A stretch of DNA of 64,000 nucleotides from Streptococcus halotolerans. Its GTDB lineage: Bacteria > Bacillota > Bacilli > Lactobacillales > Streptococcaceae. Where the stretch lies: positions 1-64,000 of the forward strand of contig NZ_CP014835.1 of assembly GCF_001598035.1 (NCBI RefSeq). Direction: 5' to 3'. A program made the position numbers and the translations under genes. Below the pieces are notes generated by a model, which was not told the DNA's origin, searched no databases, and saw only the letters and a program-made list of their open reading frames with translations. Below, piece by piece: positions 56,814-64,000 of the stretch (the first letter of the stretch is position 1; each line of letters starts with the position of its first letter).

Positions 56814-57909
56814 ATGGAAATCGCTGAAATGCGTCAAAAAATAGTAGAAAATCAAGAGAAGTTGACTAGCTTCAGGAGGTCTCTTTGACTTAGATCGCTT
56901 GGAAGAAGATATTGCGCTTCTCGAAAATCGTATGACTGAACCAGACTTCTGGAATGATAATATGGCTGCTCAAAAAACGTCGCAAGAGTTAAATGAGCTT
57001 AAACAAACTTATGAAACCTTCCACAATATGGAGGAGCTTTCTGAGGAAACAGAGCTTTATTTAGAAATGTTGGAAGAGGATGATTCTGTCCAAGAAGAAT
57101 TAGAAGAAAATCTTGAGAAGTTGGCTAAAATAATGGCTAGCTACGAGATGACATTACTCTTATCGGAGCCATACGATAGCAATAACGCCATTATGGAAAT
57201 TCATCCTGGTTCAGGAGGGACTGAGGCGCAAGATTGGGCTGAGATGCTCTTTAGGATGTACACACGGTTTGGAAATGCTAAGGGCTACAAAGTGGAAACC
57301 TTGGATTATCAAGCGGGTGATGAAGCTGGGATTAAGTCTGTAACCCTTTCTTTTGAAGGGCCAAATGCCTATGGTTTCTTGAAATCTGAGATGGGAGTTC
57401 ATCGCTTGGTTCGTATTTCTCCATTTGATTCGGCTAAGCGCCGTCACACCTCATTTACCTCTGTTGAGGTGATGCCTGAATTGGACGACACCATTGAAGT
57501 TGATATTCGTGATGATGATATCAAGATGGATACTTTCCGTTCAGGAGGTGCTGGTGGTCAGAACGTCAACAAGGTTTCAACTGGGGTTCGTTTAACGCAC
57601 CTTCCTACGGGAATTGTTGTCTCTTCAACGGTGGATCGTACGCAATATGGTAACCGTGATCGTGCGATGAAGATGCTGCAAGCTAAACTTTATCAAATGG
57701 AGCAAGAAAAGAAAGCTGAAGAAGTGGATGCCCTAAAAGGTGATAAAAAAGAAATTACATGGGGCAGTCAGATTCGTTCGTATGTTTTTACCCCTTATAC
57801 CATGGTTAAAGATCATCGAACTAACTTTGAAGTGGCACAAGTCGATAAGGTTATGGATGGTGACATCGAAGGTTTTATCGATGCTTACTTGAAATGGCGT
57901 ATGGATTAG
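56814..57909 (+). CDS. prfB: Peptide chain release factor 2, programmed +1 frameshift
   Basis: RF2 recognises UGA and UAA. The gene starts at ATG 56814 ([17 protein letters not shown]) and meets an in-frame TGA at 56886-56888. The slip site is AGGAGG, three bases, then CTT TGA C (56874-56889), the classic RF2 arrangement. Reading shifts +1 to continue [15 protein letters not shown]. The rest has the RF2 anticodon region and [15 protein letters not shown] with the GGQ peptidyl-release motif. UGA abundance thus sets its own synthesis. The break is natural regulation, not a mutation. The order prfB-ftsE-ftsX is conserved. Confidence 0.95.
56874..56889 (+). promoter_or_regulatory. prfB programmed frameshift signal
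   Basis: Internal Shine-Dalgarno AGGAGG (56874-56879), three-base spacer, slippery CTT and stop TGA followed by C (56883-56889). Same spacing as the Escherichia coli prfB site. Confidence 0.95.
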
Positions 57910-58409
57910 TTGTTGGTAATGCTTAATGGTTGAAAGATGACTAGGAACTCGTCAAGAACTGTCCTTTGACATCTTATAGAAAGGCATTGAGCACAGTCTT
58001 TAGGCTTATTTATTGCTTCTTTGAACTTATAAAAAGGAAAAGATGCAAGTTCAAGTGAATTGAACTCGAGCGAAAAGCTAGTGAAAATAAGACAGCCCGT
58101 CTTATGTGCGAACACCTGTCGTTCTCCTGTTTTTCCTCTGCTTTTAACGCTCTTAGTATCTTTTAAAACGAATAAGGGACTAACTTCCTTCGAAAAAAGA
58201 TAAAACCCCTATGACTCTACGAGTTATCGACAGTTTTCCTATTTTTCATCGGAAGTTTTCGAGGGATCGAATCATCCCCTTGTATTTTACGAAAGGAATT
58301 GAGCATAGCCCATAGGCTTGGAGTTTAGATAAATCAGTTTGTGTCTGGAACACTGAAGTGATTTTCTAAAATTCAGTTGCCTAATGATGGGCTTTTGCAT
58401 CTTATTATT
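57910..58409. other. Gene-free stretch between prfB and ftsE with a duplicated segment
   Basis: About 0.5 kb that is usually short or absent at this conserved junction. Two 29-base segments, at 57979-58007 and 58291-58319, agree at 24 positions (GAAAGG-ATTGAGCA-AG...TAGGCTT). A 69-codon minus-strand frame at 57906-58115 is not convincing. The DNA looks like an inserted, duplicated intergenic repeat. Confidence 0.55.
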
Positions 58410-59102
58410 ATGGCTTTAATTGAATTAAAGGATGTTTCTAAGAAATATCGTCGTTCCACAACAGCTCTTCGTCATGTCAGTGTCTCTGTGAATCAGGGAG
58501 AGTTTGTTTACATTGTTGGTCCTTCAGGAGCTGGTAAATCAACTTTTATCAAACTCTTGTACCGTGAGGAGAAGTTGTCCAGCGGATCTCTCAAAGTTGG
58601 CGAATTTAACTTGGCTAAAATGAAAAAACGCCAAGTTCCCCTCTTACGTCGTTCTATCGGTGTTGTGTTTCAAGACTACAAATTGTTAGAACGTAAAACC
58701 GTTTTTGAAAATGTTGCTTTTGCCATGGAGGTTATTGGTGAAAAGCGTAAACATATTAAAAAACGCGTGACTGAAGTTTTAGAACTTGTTGGTCTAAAAC
58801 ATAAAATGCGGTCTTTTCCCAATCAGCTATCTGGTGGAGAGCAGCAACGTGTTGCGATTGCGCGTGCGATTGTCAATAATCCTAAGGTTTTGATTGCAGA
58901 TGAACCAACAGGTAACTTGGACCCTGAGATTTCTATGGAAATTATGCAGGTACTTGAGCGTATCAATCTTCAAGGAACAACGGTTTTGATGGCTACTCAC
59001 AATGCACAGATTGTTAACCATTTACGTCATCGTGTCATTGCGATTGAAGATGGAAAAATTGTTCGTGACGAAGAAGAAGGAGAGTACGGCTATAATGATT
59101 AG
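58410..59102 (+). CDS. ftsE: Cell division ATPase FtsE
   Basis: ATP-binding part of the FtsEX complex, which activates the wall hydrolase PcsB at the septum. The 230-residue ABC domain has Walker A IVGPSGAGKSTFIK, Q-loop VVFQDYKLLERKTV, signature LSGGEQQRVAIARAI, Walker B VLIADEPTGNLD and the switch His in MATHN. I chose ATG 58410 (MALIELKDVSKKYRRS) because it matches FtsE lengths; no clear ribosome site precedes it, which is odd. The frame runs 11 codons further upstream. Overlaps ftsX by eight bases. Confidence 0.95.
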   Translation: MALIELKDVSKKYRRSTTALRHVSVSVNQGEFVYIVGPSGAGKSTFIKLLYREEKLSSGSLKVGEFNLAKMKKRQVPLLRRSIGVVFQDYKLLERKTVFENVAFAMEVIGEKRKHIKKRVTEVLELVGLKHKMRSFPNQLSGGEQQRVAIARAIVNNPKVLIADEPTGNLDPEISMEIMQVLERINLQGTTVLMATHNAQIVNHLRHRVIAIEDGKIVRDEEEGEYGYND

Positions 59103-60027
59103 AAACTTTTTCAGACATTTATGGGCATCTATCAAGAGTTTAAAACGTAATGGTTGGATGACCTTTGCAGCAATGTCAACAGTGTCTATTACTCTGATTT
59201 TGGTAGGTATTTTTGCTGGAGTTCTTCTTAACACCGAGAAATTAGCGTCAGGGATTGAGGATAACATTCAGGTCAACGTTTTCTTGAATGTGGATTCGAC
59301 TGATGCTCAAGAAACGGTCAAAGATAGCTCAGGCAAAAAGATTGTGAATAAGGACTATCACAAGATTTATGACCAGCTTAAAAAAATTGAAGGTGTTCAG
59401 GCTATCGAATACTCAAGTAAAGATGAACAATTAGAGGATTTGAAGGCCAAGATGGGAGATTCTTTCTCAGAAGTCTTTGATGAAGAAGCTAACCCACTTT
59501 ACGATGTTTATTATTTGAAAACCAAGTCACCTGAAGATGTAAAAAAAGTTGCTCGTGCAGCAGAACAGCTAGGCGGTATTGATTCTGTGGAATACGGCGG
59601 TGCAGATACAGAGCGTATCTTTAACCTTGCTAAAATGGTTCGTATTTGGGGACTTGTTGGGACAGGCATTCTCATTTTAGTGGCTATCTTCCTCATCTCA
59701 AATACCATCCGAGTAACAATCTTCTCACGTAGTCGTGATATCGAAATCATGCGTTTGGTAGGTGCCAAGAATTCTTATATCCGAGGTCCTTTCTTCTTTG
59801 AAGGCGCTTGGATTGGTTTGCTTGGCTCCATCCTACCAGCAGCCTTGGTGTCATACCTTTATATCATTGCTTATAACTACTTGATGAAAGGTCTTGTGCA
59901 GCAAAATCTAAGCCTGTATAAACCAGACTTAGCGATTCCTGTGGGTGTTGTTGCTATGGTTCTTATCGGAATTGTCATTGGATCACTCGGATCAGTTCTA
60001 TCCATGAGACGGTTCTTGAAGATTTAA
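59095..60027 (+). CDS. ftsX: Cell division protein FtsX
   Basis: Membrane part of FtsEX. The 310-residue protein has a short inside N-terminus (MIRNFFRHLWASIKSLKRNGWM), a helix near residue 30, a large outer domain (about residues 50-185) that contacts PcsB, then three helices: ILILVAIFLISNTIRVTIFSR, IGLLGSILPAALVSYLYI and VVAMVLIGIVIGSLGSVLS. AAGGAGAG lies before ATG 59095 inside ftsE. The end is RRFLKI, and a terminator follows. Confidence 0.95.
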   Translation: MIRNFFRHLWASIKSLKRNGWMTFAAMSTVSITLILVGIFAGVLLNTEKLASGIEDNIQVNVFLNVDSTDAQETVKDSSGKKIVNKDYHKIYDQLKKIEGVQAIEYSSKDEQLEDLKAKMGDSFSEVFDEEANPLYDVYYLKTKSPEDVKKVARAAEQLGGIDSVEYGGADTERIFNLAKMVRIWGLVGTGILILVAIFLISNTIRVTIFSRSRDIEIMRLVGAKNSYIRGPFFFEGAWIGLLGSILPAALVSYLYIIAYNYLMKGLVQQNLSLYKPDLAIPVGVVAMVLIGIVIGSLGSVLSMRRFLKI

Positions 60028-60067
60028 CAGTTTGTTGTGATAATGATCACAAATATTTTAAAAAAGA

Positions 60068-60100
60068 AAGTGCATGCTAGAGTCGTGCACTTTTTTAATG
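60068..60100 (+). terminator. Terminator after ftsX
   Basis: AAAGTGCA (60068-60075) / TGCACTTT (near 60087-60094) stem with a T run. Confidence 0.85.
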
Positions 60101-60131
60101 TCTTAGAAATCGCGATATACTACACTATATC

Positions 60132-60175
60132 AGGTATATAGGGATATTGACATATCCCTATATACCTACTAATAA
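60132..60175 (+). promoter_or_regulatory. Promoter with perfect 16-bp inverted repeat (putative operator)
   Basis: AGGTATATAGGGATAT (60132-60147) and ATATCCCTATATACCT (60152-60167) are exact reverse complements around TGAC. The loop supplies the -35 box TTGACA (60147-60152), with TAATAA (60170-60175) 17 bases on. No T tail follows, so this is an operator rather than a terminator. It precedes the DNA methyltransferase-helicase unit. Confidence 0.65.
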
Positions 60176-60223
60176 CTAATCAGCAAAGAAAAAATATTTT
60201 GGGGCTCGGCCCTTATTGAGTTC

Positions 60224-60250
60224 AGCACCGCATCTGTTGGTGCTTTTTTG
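60224..60250 (+). terminator. Leader terminator/attenuator before the methyltransferase gene
   Basis: AGCACC (60224-60229) / GGTGCT (60239-60244) with a T run, between the promoter and the ATG at 60273. It would reduce expression of the operon unless read through. Confidence 0.7.
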
Positions 60251-60272
60251 TTAGTAAAGTGTAGGAGCGAAA

Positions 60273-63032
60273 ATGGCAAATAGATTAAATATTACTGTGA
60301 TTGAAGATAAAACAAAAGAAATGTTAGAAACATTAAATCAAGAAACGTTTTTCTATGATTTTTTAGCCTTGTATCAGTTTCCTAAAGCGACTTTGACACG
60401 CTTGCGTAAGGAAAACGGCAATCATGTTAAAAATAAGGCTTTGTTCGAAGTGCTTAAGAGTGGTCAGTCGGTGGTTGCAAGAGTTGCTGAGATTGAAAAA
60501 GAGTTTCTAAGTAAAAGGTCTAAACCACGTTTTATTATCGTTACCGACTTTAAAGAATTGGCAGCAAAAGATACGAAGACAGGTGATAGTTTGTCAATTT
60601 CTTTTTCAGAACTTCCTGCTTATGTAGAATTCTTTTTACCTTGGAATGGGATCGAGAAAGTCGATTATGCTAAGGAAAATCCTGCTGATATCAAGGCAGC
60701 AGAACGTTTTACTAGGCTTTATGACGAGTTAAGAAAAATCAATCAGTTTGACGATCAGACTACTGAAGAAAAAGAATTCAACCTTTTTTTGATTCGTTTG
60801 CTTTTCTTGTTATTTGCAGAAGATACAGAAATCATGAAGAAAGGCATTTTCACCAATGCGATCAAAACTCGTTCCTATGAAGATGGTAGTGACTTGAATA
60901 ACCTCTTTAACCAGATTTTTGCTAGTTTGGATGTAGAAAATCGTGAGTCGCAAGTTAGGTGGCTACAAGATTTTCCTTATGTTAATGGAAAATTATTCAC
61001 CAAAGCCCATACCAATTTAAGATTTGACCGAAAAACCAGAAAACTTATCCTCGAAGCCGGCGAATTGCTCAATTGGAACGACATCAATCCGGATATCTTA
61101 GGTGCTATGATCCAAACTGTGGCCAATAAGGAGCATCGCTCTAGTGCAGGCATGCACTATACCAGTGTGGAAAATATCCTAAAGGTGATAAAACCTCTCT
61201 TTCTAGACGATTTAGAGAAAGCCTATGAAACGATTGCAACGAAAATCAATGACAATGAAGATAAGGACATCACAGATCTGACCCGTCAGTCTAATCGTCG
61301 AGACTATTTAAAAGAGCTAGAAGATCTTCATGACCGTATCGGTGCCATCAAGTTTTTAGACCCTGCCTGTGGGTCAGGTAATTTCTTGATTATCACTTAC
61401 AAGGAAATTCGTCGTCTTGAAATAAAGTTGCTCAAAACAATGCGTGAACTCCGTCAAGATGGCACAATTGACTTCTTTGAGACTTCAAAAATTTCTCTTA
61501 ATCATTTCTACGGTATCGAGTTAGATGACTTTGCTCATGAGGTGGCTCGTCTTTCCCTATGGATTGCTGAGTATCAGATGAATTTAGAAGCCGAAAAAGA
61601 AATCAATCTTCAAGCAGCCTTCCTACCTCTACGGGATGCTGGAAATATCACGCAAGGCAATGCTTTGCGGCTAGACTGGAATGAAGTTCTTCCGCATACA
61701 ACTGATGACGAGATTTATATCATTGGCAACCCGCCGTATATTGGAAGTAGGTTACAGTCTAAGGAACAAAAAGAGGATTTACGACTATCTATCGGTGAGG
61801 AGTATCAATATAGAAGAATGGATTACATTGCTGCTTGGTTTTTCAAGGGAATTCACTTTATTCAAGGATTGCATGCCAAGTTAGCTTTTGTATCAACCAA
61901 TTCTCTTTTTCAAGGAGAGCAGGTCGCCATTGTTTGGGAGTCTTTGCTGAATATTGCAGAAATTGAATTTGCCTATACTTCCTTTAAGTGGGGCAATAGC
62001 GCTGCCCATAATGCTGGAGTAACAGTTGCTATCGTTGGGATTAGTAATAAAACTCACAGCGAGAACAAAAAGCTCATCTTTACAGAAACGCAAGAAAGAA
62101 TGGAAGCTGACCTCATCTCGCCTTATCTTACAAAAGCAAAGGAAACTGTGTTGGTGAGGAGTAAGAGACAGCCTATTTCAGATTTACCAGCTATGGTATT
62201 TGGTAGTATGCCACGTGATGGTGGATATTTGCTGATTGAAAATAAACAAAAATATTTGGAGATTATTGACAGAAATCCAGAACTCAAGTCTTTTATCAAA
62301 CAGTATGTAGGGAGTGAAGAATTTATCAATAATAAAGTTAGATACTGTTTTTGGCTTAATGAATGTCAATACCAACAGGTTAAAGACAATTCTATTATTC
62401 AACAGAGGGTTTCCAATGTCCGAAATAGTAGATTAGCAAGTTCTGCTTTATCAACTCAATTAGCAGCAGAGTATCCATATGCGTTTGTACAAAAAGGAGA
62501 GTGGGAAAAGGCCTATCAAGATTATTTGAATTCAGATGAAACAGAATTTTTGCAAATCATCGTCCCAGCTGTGTCTTCTGAAAATCGTGATTATGTTCCT
62601 ATGGGATTTGTAGGAGAAGAAACTATTGTATCTAACGCAACTTATGTGATTTACAACGCCCCTATCTATCTTCTAGGCTTACTTCAATCTCATCTCCACA
62701 TGGTCTGGTTGCGTGCGATTGGAGGAAAATTAGAGACACGGTATCGTTACTCGGCAGGACTGGTCTATAATACTTTTCCAGTACCAGACTTATCAACCCA
62801 TCGGAAGAATAGAATAGAAGATAAAGTCTGGGAGATTTTGGATTTACGAGAAGAGTTGGGAGGCACTCTTGCAGACTTGTATCATCGTGACACCATGCCT
62901 GAAGTGTTGAGGCAAGCACATCAAGAGCTGGACGAGCTGGTTGAAAAAGCCTACAAGGAAACACCATTTAGAAATGATGAGGAACGTCTTAGTCATCTTC
63001 TCAAGCGCTATAAGGAGATGACAGATGAGTAA
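60273..63032 (+). CDS. MmeI/YeeA-like class I N6-adenine DNA methyltransferase
   Basis: A 919-residue DNA methyltransferase related to the MmeI/YeeA group. The N-terminal domain (to about 120) is followed by a helical spacer with LLFLLFAEDTEIMKKGIF, then RSSAGMHYTSVENILKVIKPLF. The methyltransferase core has SAM motif I FLDPACGSGNFLI (Asp363) and catalytic motif IV IIGNPPYIGS (Asn486). A probable target-recognition domain follows, with WLRAIGGKLETRYRYSAGLVYNTFP, then a helical end. True MmeI enzymes carry an N-terminal nuclease motif of the type LLVEHKS; I see no such motif here, so it should methylate without cutting. GTAGGAG precedes the ATG. Its stop overlaps the helicase start by eight bases. 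Confidence 0.85.
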   Translation: MANRLNITVIEDKTKEMLETLNQETFFYDFLALYQFPKATLTRLRKENGNHVKNKALFEVLKSGQSVVARVAEIEKEFLSKRSKPRFIIVTDFKELAAKDTKTGDSLSISFSELPAYVEFFLPWNGIEKVDYAKENPADIKAAERFTRLYDELRKINQFDDQTTEEKEFNLFLIRLLFLLFAEDTEIMKKGIFTNAIKTRSYEDGSDLNNLFNQIFASLDVENRESQVRWLQDFPYVNGKLFTKAHTNLRFDRKTRKLILEAGELLNWNDINPDILGAMIQTVANKEHRSSAGMHYTSVENILKVIKPLFLDDLEKAYETIATKINDNEDKDITDLTRQSNRRDYLKELEDLHDRIGAIKFLDPACGSGNFLIITYKEIRRLEIKLLKTMRELRQDGTIDFFETSKISLNHFYGIELDDFAHEVARLSLWIAEYQMNLEAEKEINLQAAFLPLRDAGNITQGNALRLDWNEVLPHTTDDEIYIIGNPPYIGSRLQSKEQKEDLRLSIGEEYQYRRMDYIAAWFFKGIHFIQGLHAKLAFVSTNSLFQGEQVAIVWESLLNIAEIEFAYTSFKWGNSAAHNAGVTVAIVGISNKTHSENKKLIFTETQERMEADLISPYLTKAKETVLVRSKRQPISDLPAMVFGSMPRDGGYLLIENKQKYLEIIDRNPELKSFIKQYVGSEEFINNKVRYCFWLNECQYQQVKDNSIIQQRVSNVRNSRLASSALSTQLAAEYPYAFVQKGEWEKAYQDYLNSDETEFLQIIVPAVSSENRDYVPMGFVGEETIVSNATYVIYNAPIYLLGLLQSHLHMVWLRAIGGKLETRYRYSAGLVYNTFPVPDLSTHRKNRIEDKVWEILDLREELGGTLADLYHRDTMPEVLRQAHQELDELVEKAYKETPFRNDEERLSHLLKRYKEMTDE

Positions 63033-64000
63033 AGTTTTTGAAGTTTCGTACGGTCAGAAAAAGACCTCCGTTAATACCAATGAACTAGGGATGCGGGAGA
63101 TGCAGGCGCGTGTGTATGAAAAGCGTGCTAGCCGCCATCTCTTGGTCAAAGCACCGCCAGCTTCTGGCAAATCACGCGCTCTAATGTTTATCGCCCTTGA
63201 TAAGCTGAAAAATCAAGGCTTAAAAAAAGCGATTATTGCAGTACCTGAACGGTCCATTGGTAAGTCCTTTCGATCAACCAAACTATCCCAGTACGGCTAT
63301 TATTGGGACTGGGTCGTTAAAGAGGAGAATAATCTAACCACTGCAGGAACAGCTAGAAGCAAAGTGACTGCCTTTGTCAACTTCATGGACTCAGAAGATT
63401 CGACAGATGACGTTCTCATCTGTACCCATGCGACACTTCGCTTTGCTTCAGAGCAGCTAGATGTCAGTAGTTTTGATGGTTGCCTCCTTGCTATTGACGA
63501 GTTTCATCATGTGTCTCAAGATGATAATTCTGTTTTAGGTAATGTTCTTAGAGAAGTCCTTCAAAAGTCCACGGCTCACGTCTTTGCCATGACAGGTTCC
63601 TACTTTCGAGGAGATAGCATTCCTATTCTTGAGCCAGCTGATGAGGCACGTTTTAACCGTGTGACCTATACTTATTACGAGCAGTTGGAAGGCTATCAGT
63701 ATCTTAAATCTTTTGGAATGACTTATAAATTCTATCGAGGACGCTATCTTGATGCTTTGCCTGATTTGGTAGCTGACTTTATTGATAAAAAGACAATTAT
63801 CCATATTCCTAATGTTAATTCTGGCGAATCAACCAAAGACAAATATGGTGAAGTGGATGAGATTTTGGATCTTCTTGGGGACTATCTCAGAAAAGATGAA
63901 CATGGCATTATCCATCTAAGAACATCTACTGGAAAGATTTTAAAAATTGCTGACTTAGTTACCGAAGAGGGGCGTGATATCGTGGCATCCTATCTCGATA
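63025..64000 (+). CDS. SF2 DEAD/DEAH-type helicase, C-terminus beyond window (YeeB-like)
   Basis: The first 325 residues of an ATP-dependent SF2 helicase or translocase; no stop before the window end. Walker A is KAPPASGKSRALMF (about residues 42-55), motif Ia region KAIIAVPERSIGKSF, Walker B LLAIDEFHHV with Asp158, and motif III VFAMTGSYFRGDS. The second RecA domain begins DKKTIIHIPNVNSGES. GGAG precedes ATG 63025, inside the end of the methyltransferase gene. The pair matches Bacillus YeeA-YeeB-type units, in which the helicase is a candidate effector or restriction motor. A nuclease domain, if present, must lie further on. Confidence 0.85.
   Translation, partial: MSKVFEVSYGQKKTSVNTNELGMREMQARVYEKRASRHLLVKAPPASGKSRALMFIALDKLKNQGLKKAIIAVPERSIGKSFRSTKLSQYGYYWDWVVKEENNLTTAGTARSKVTAFVNFMDSEDSTDDVLICTHATLRFASEQLDVSSFDGCLLAIDEFHHVSQDDNSVLGNVLREVLQKSTAHVFAMTGSYFRGDSIPILEPADEARFNRVTYTYYEQLEGYQYLKSFGMTYKFYRGRYLDALPDLVADFIDKKTIIHIPNVNSGESTKDKYGEVDEILDLLGDYLRKDEHGIIHLRTSTGKILKIADLVTEEGRDIVASYLD

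Noticed and set aside
56814..56888. prfB as a pseudogene
   Set aside because: The in-frame TGA sits in a textbook RF2 slip site, so this is programmed frameshifting.
57906..58115. 69-codon minus-strand frame after prfB
   Set aside because: No ribosome site; overlaps a duplicated intergenic segment and looks like a frame created by the repeat.

Overview
The window is a low-GC Gram-positive chromosome segment from a Streptococcus, most likely of the pyogenic group (S. uberis, S. parauberis or S. iniae type). The evidence is the gene content and order: hprK-lgt, lysS, ppc-ftsW-tuf-tpiA, tandem FemAB-type ligases, and prfB-ftsE-ftsX. Strong AGGAGG ribosome sites and streptococcal small membrane families agree. 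I cannot fix the species from sequence alone. I saw no rRNA or tRNA gene and no CRISPR array.

Layout. 1-7.2 kb: the end of hprK, then lgt and several small cell-envelope genes, many broken by single-base indels, with IS3 debris and a small autoregulated-looking XRE cassette. 7.2-17.9 kb: lysS, housekeeping hydrolases, a DUF368 lipid-carrier transporter, an amidase, a TPP-riboswitch-controlled thiT, a GH25 lysozyme, a decayed YxjG/MetE-like gene and a probable vitamin-uptake pair. 18-29.3 kb: pepF, ppc, ftsW, an ECF sigma/anti-sigma pair, tuf and tpiA. The tuf-tpiA gap holds a deleted group IIC intron sitting directly after the tuf terminator, plus an ISL3 scrap. 29.5-36.6 kb: another ISL3 relic, three FemAB ligases for peptidoglycan cross-bridges, two phosphohydrolases and a DUF1934 gene.

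36.6-51 kb is a complete glucuronide locus in two transcription units. Both start from nearly identical promoters carrying the same AATCATCTGATGAAT operator and a cre-like site. Unit 1 encodes a GPH-family importer, KDG kinase, GH2 beta-glucuronidase and a FadR-type GntR regulator. Unit 2 encodes KDPG aldolase, glucuronate isomerase, mannonate dehydratase and an SDR-type mannonate oxidoreductase, followed by a GH79-like enzyme, a HAD hydrolase and a GH3 NagZ-like enzyme. Together they would import glucuronides, release glucuronate inside the cell and convert it to pyruvate and glyceraldehyde-3-phosphate.

51-60 kb: a yybP-ykoY (Mn2+) riboswitch with terminator in front of a P-type cation ATPase, a metallophosphoesterase, queG, prfB with its programmed +1 frameshift, and ftsEX. 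60.1-64 kb: the start of a DNA-modification or defence operon. It has a promoter built around a perfect 16-bp inverted repeat, then a 919-residue MmeI/YeeA-like DNA methyltransferase, overlapping an SF2 helicase gene that runs off the window end. This is the strongest candidate here for an under-described system.
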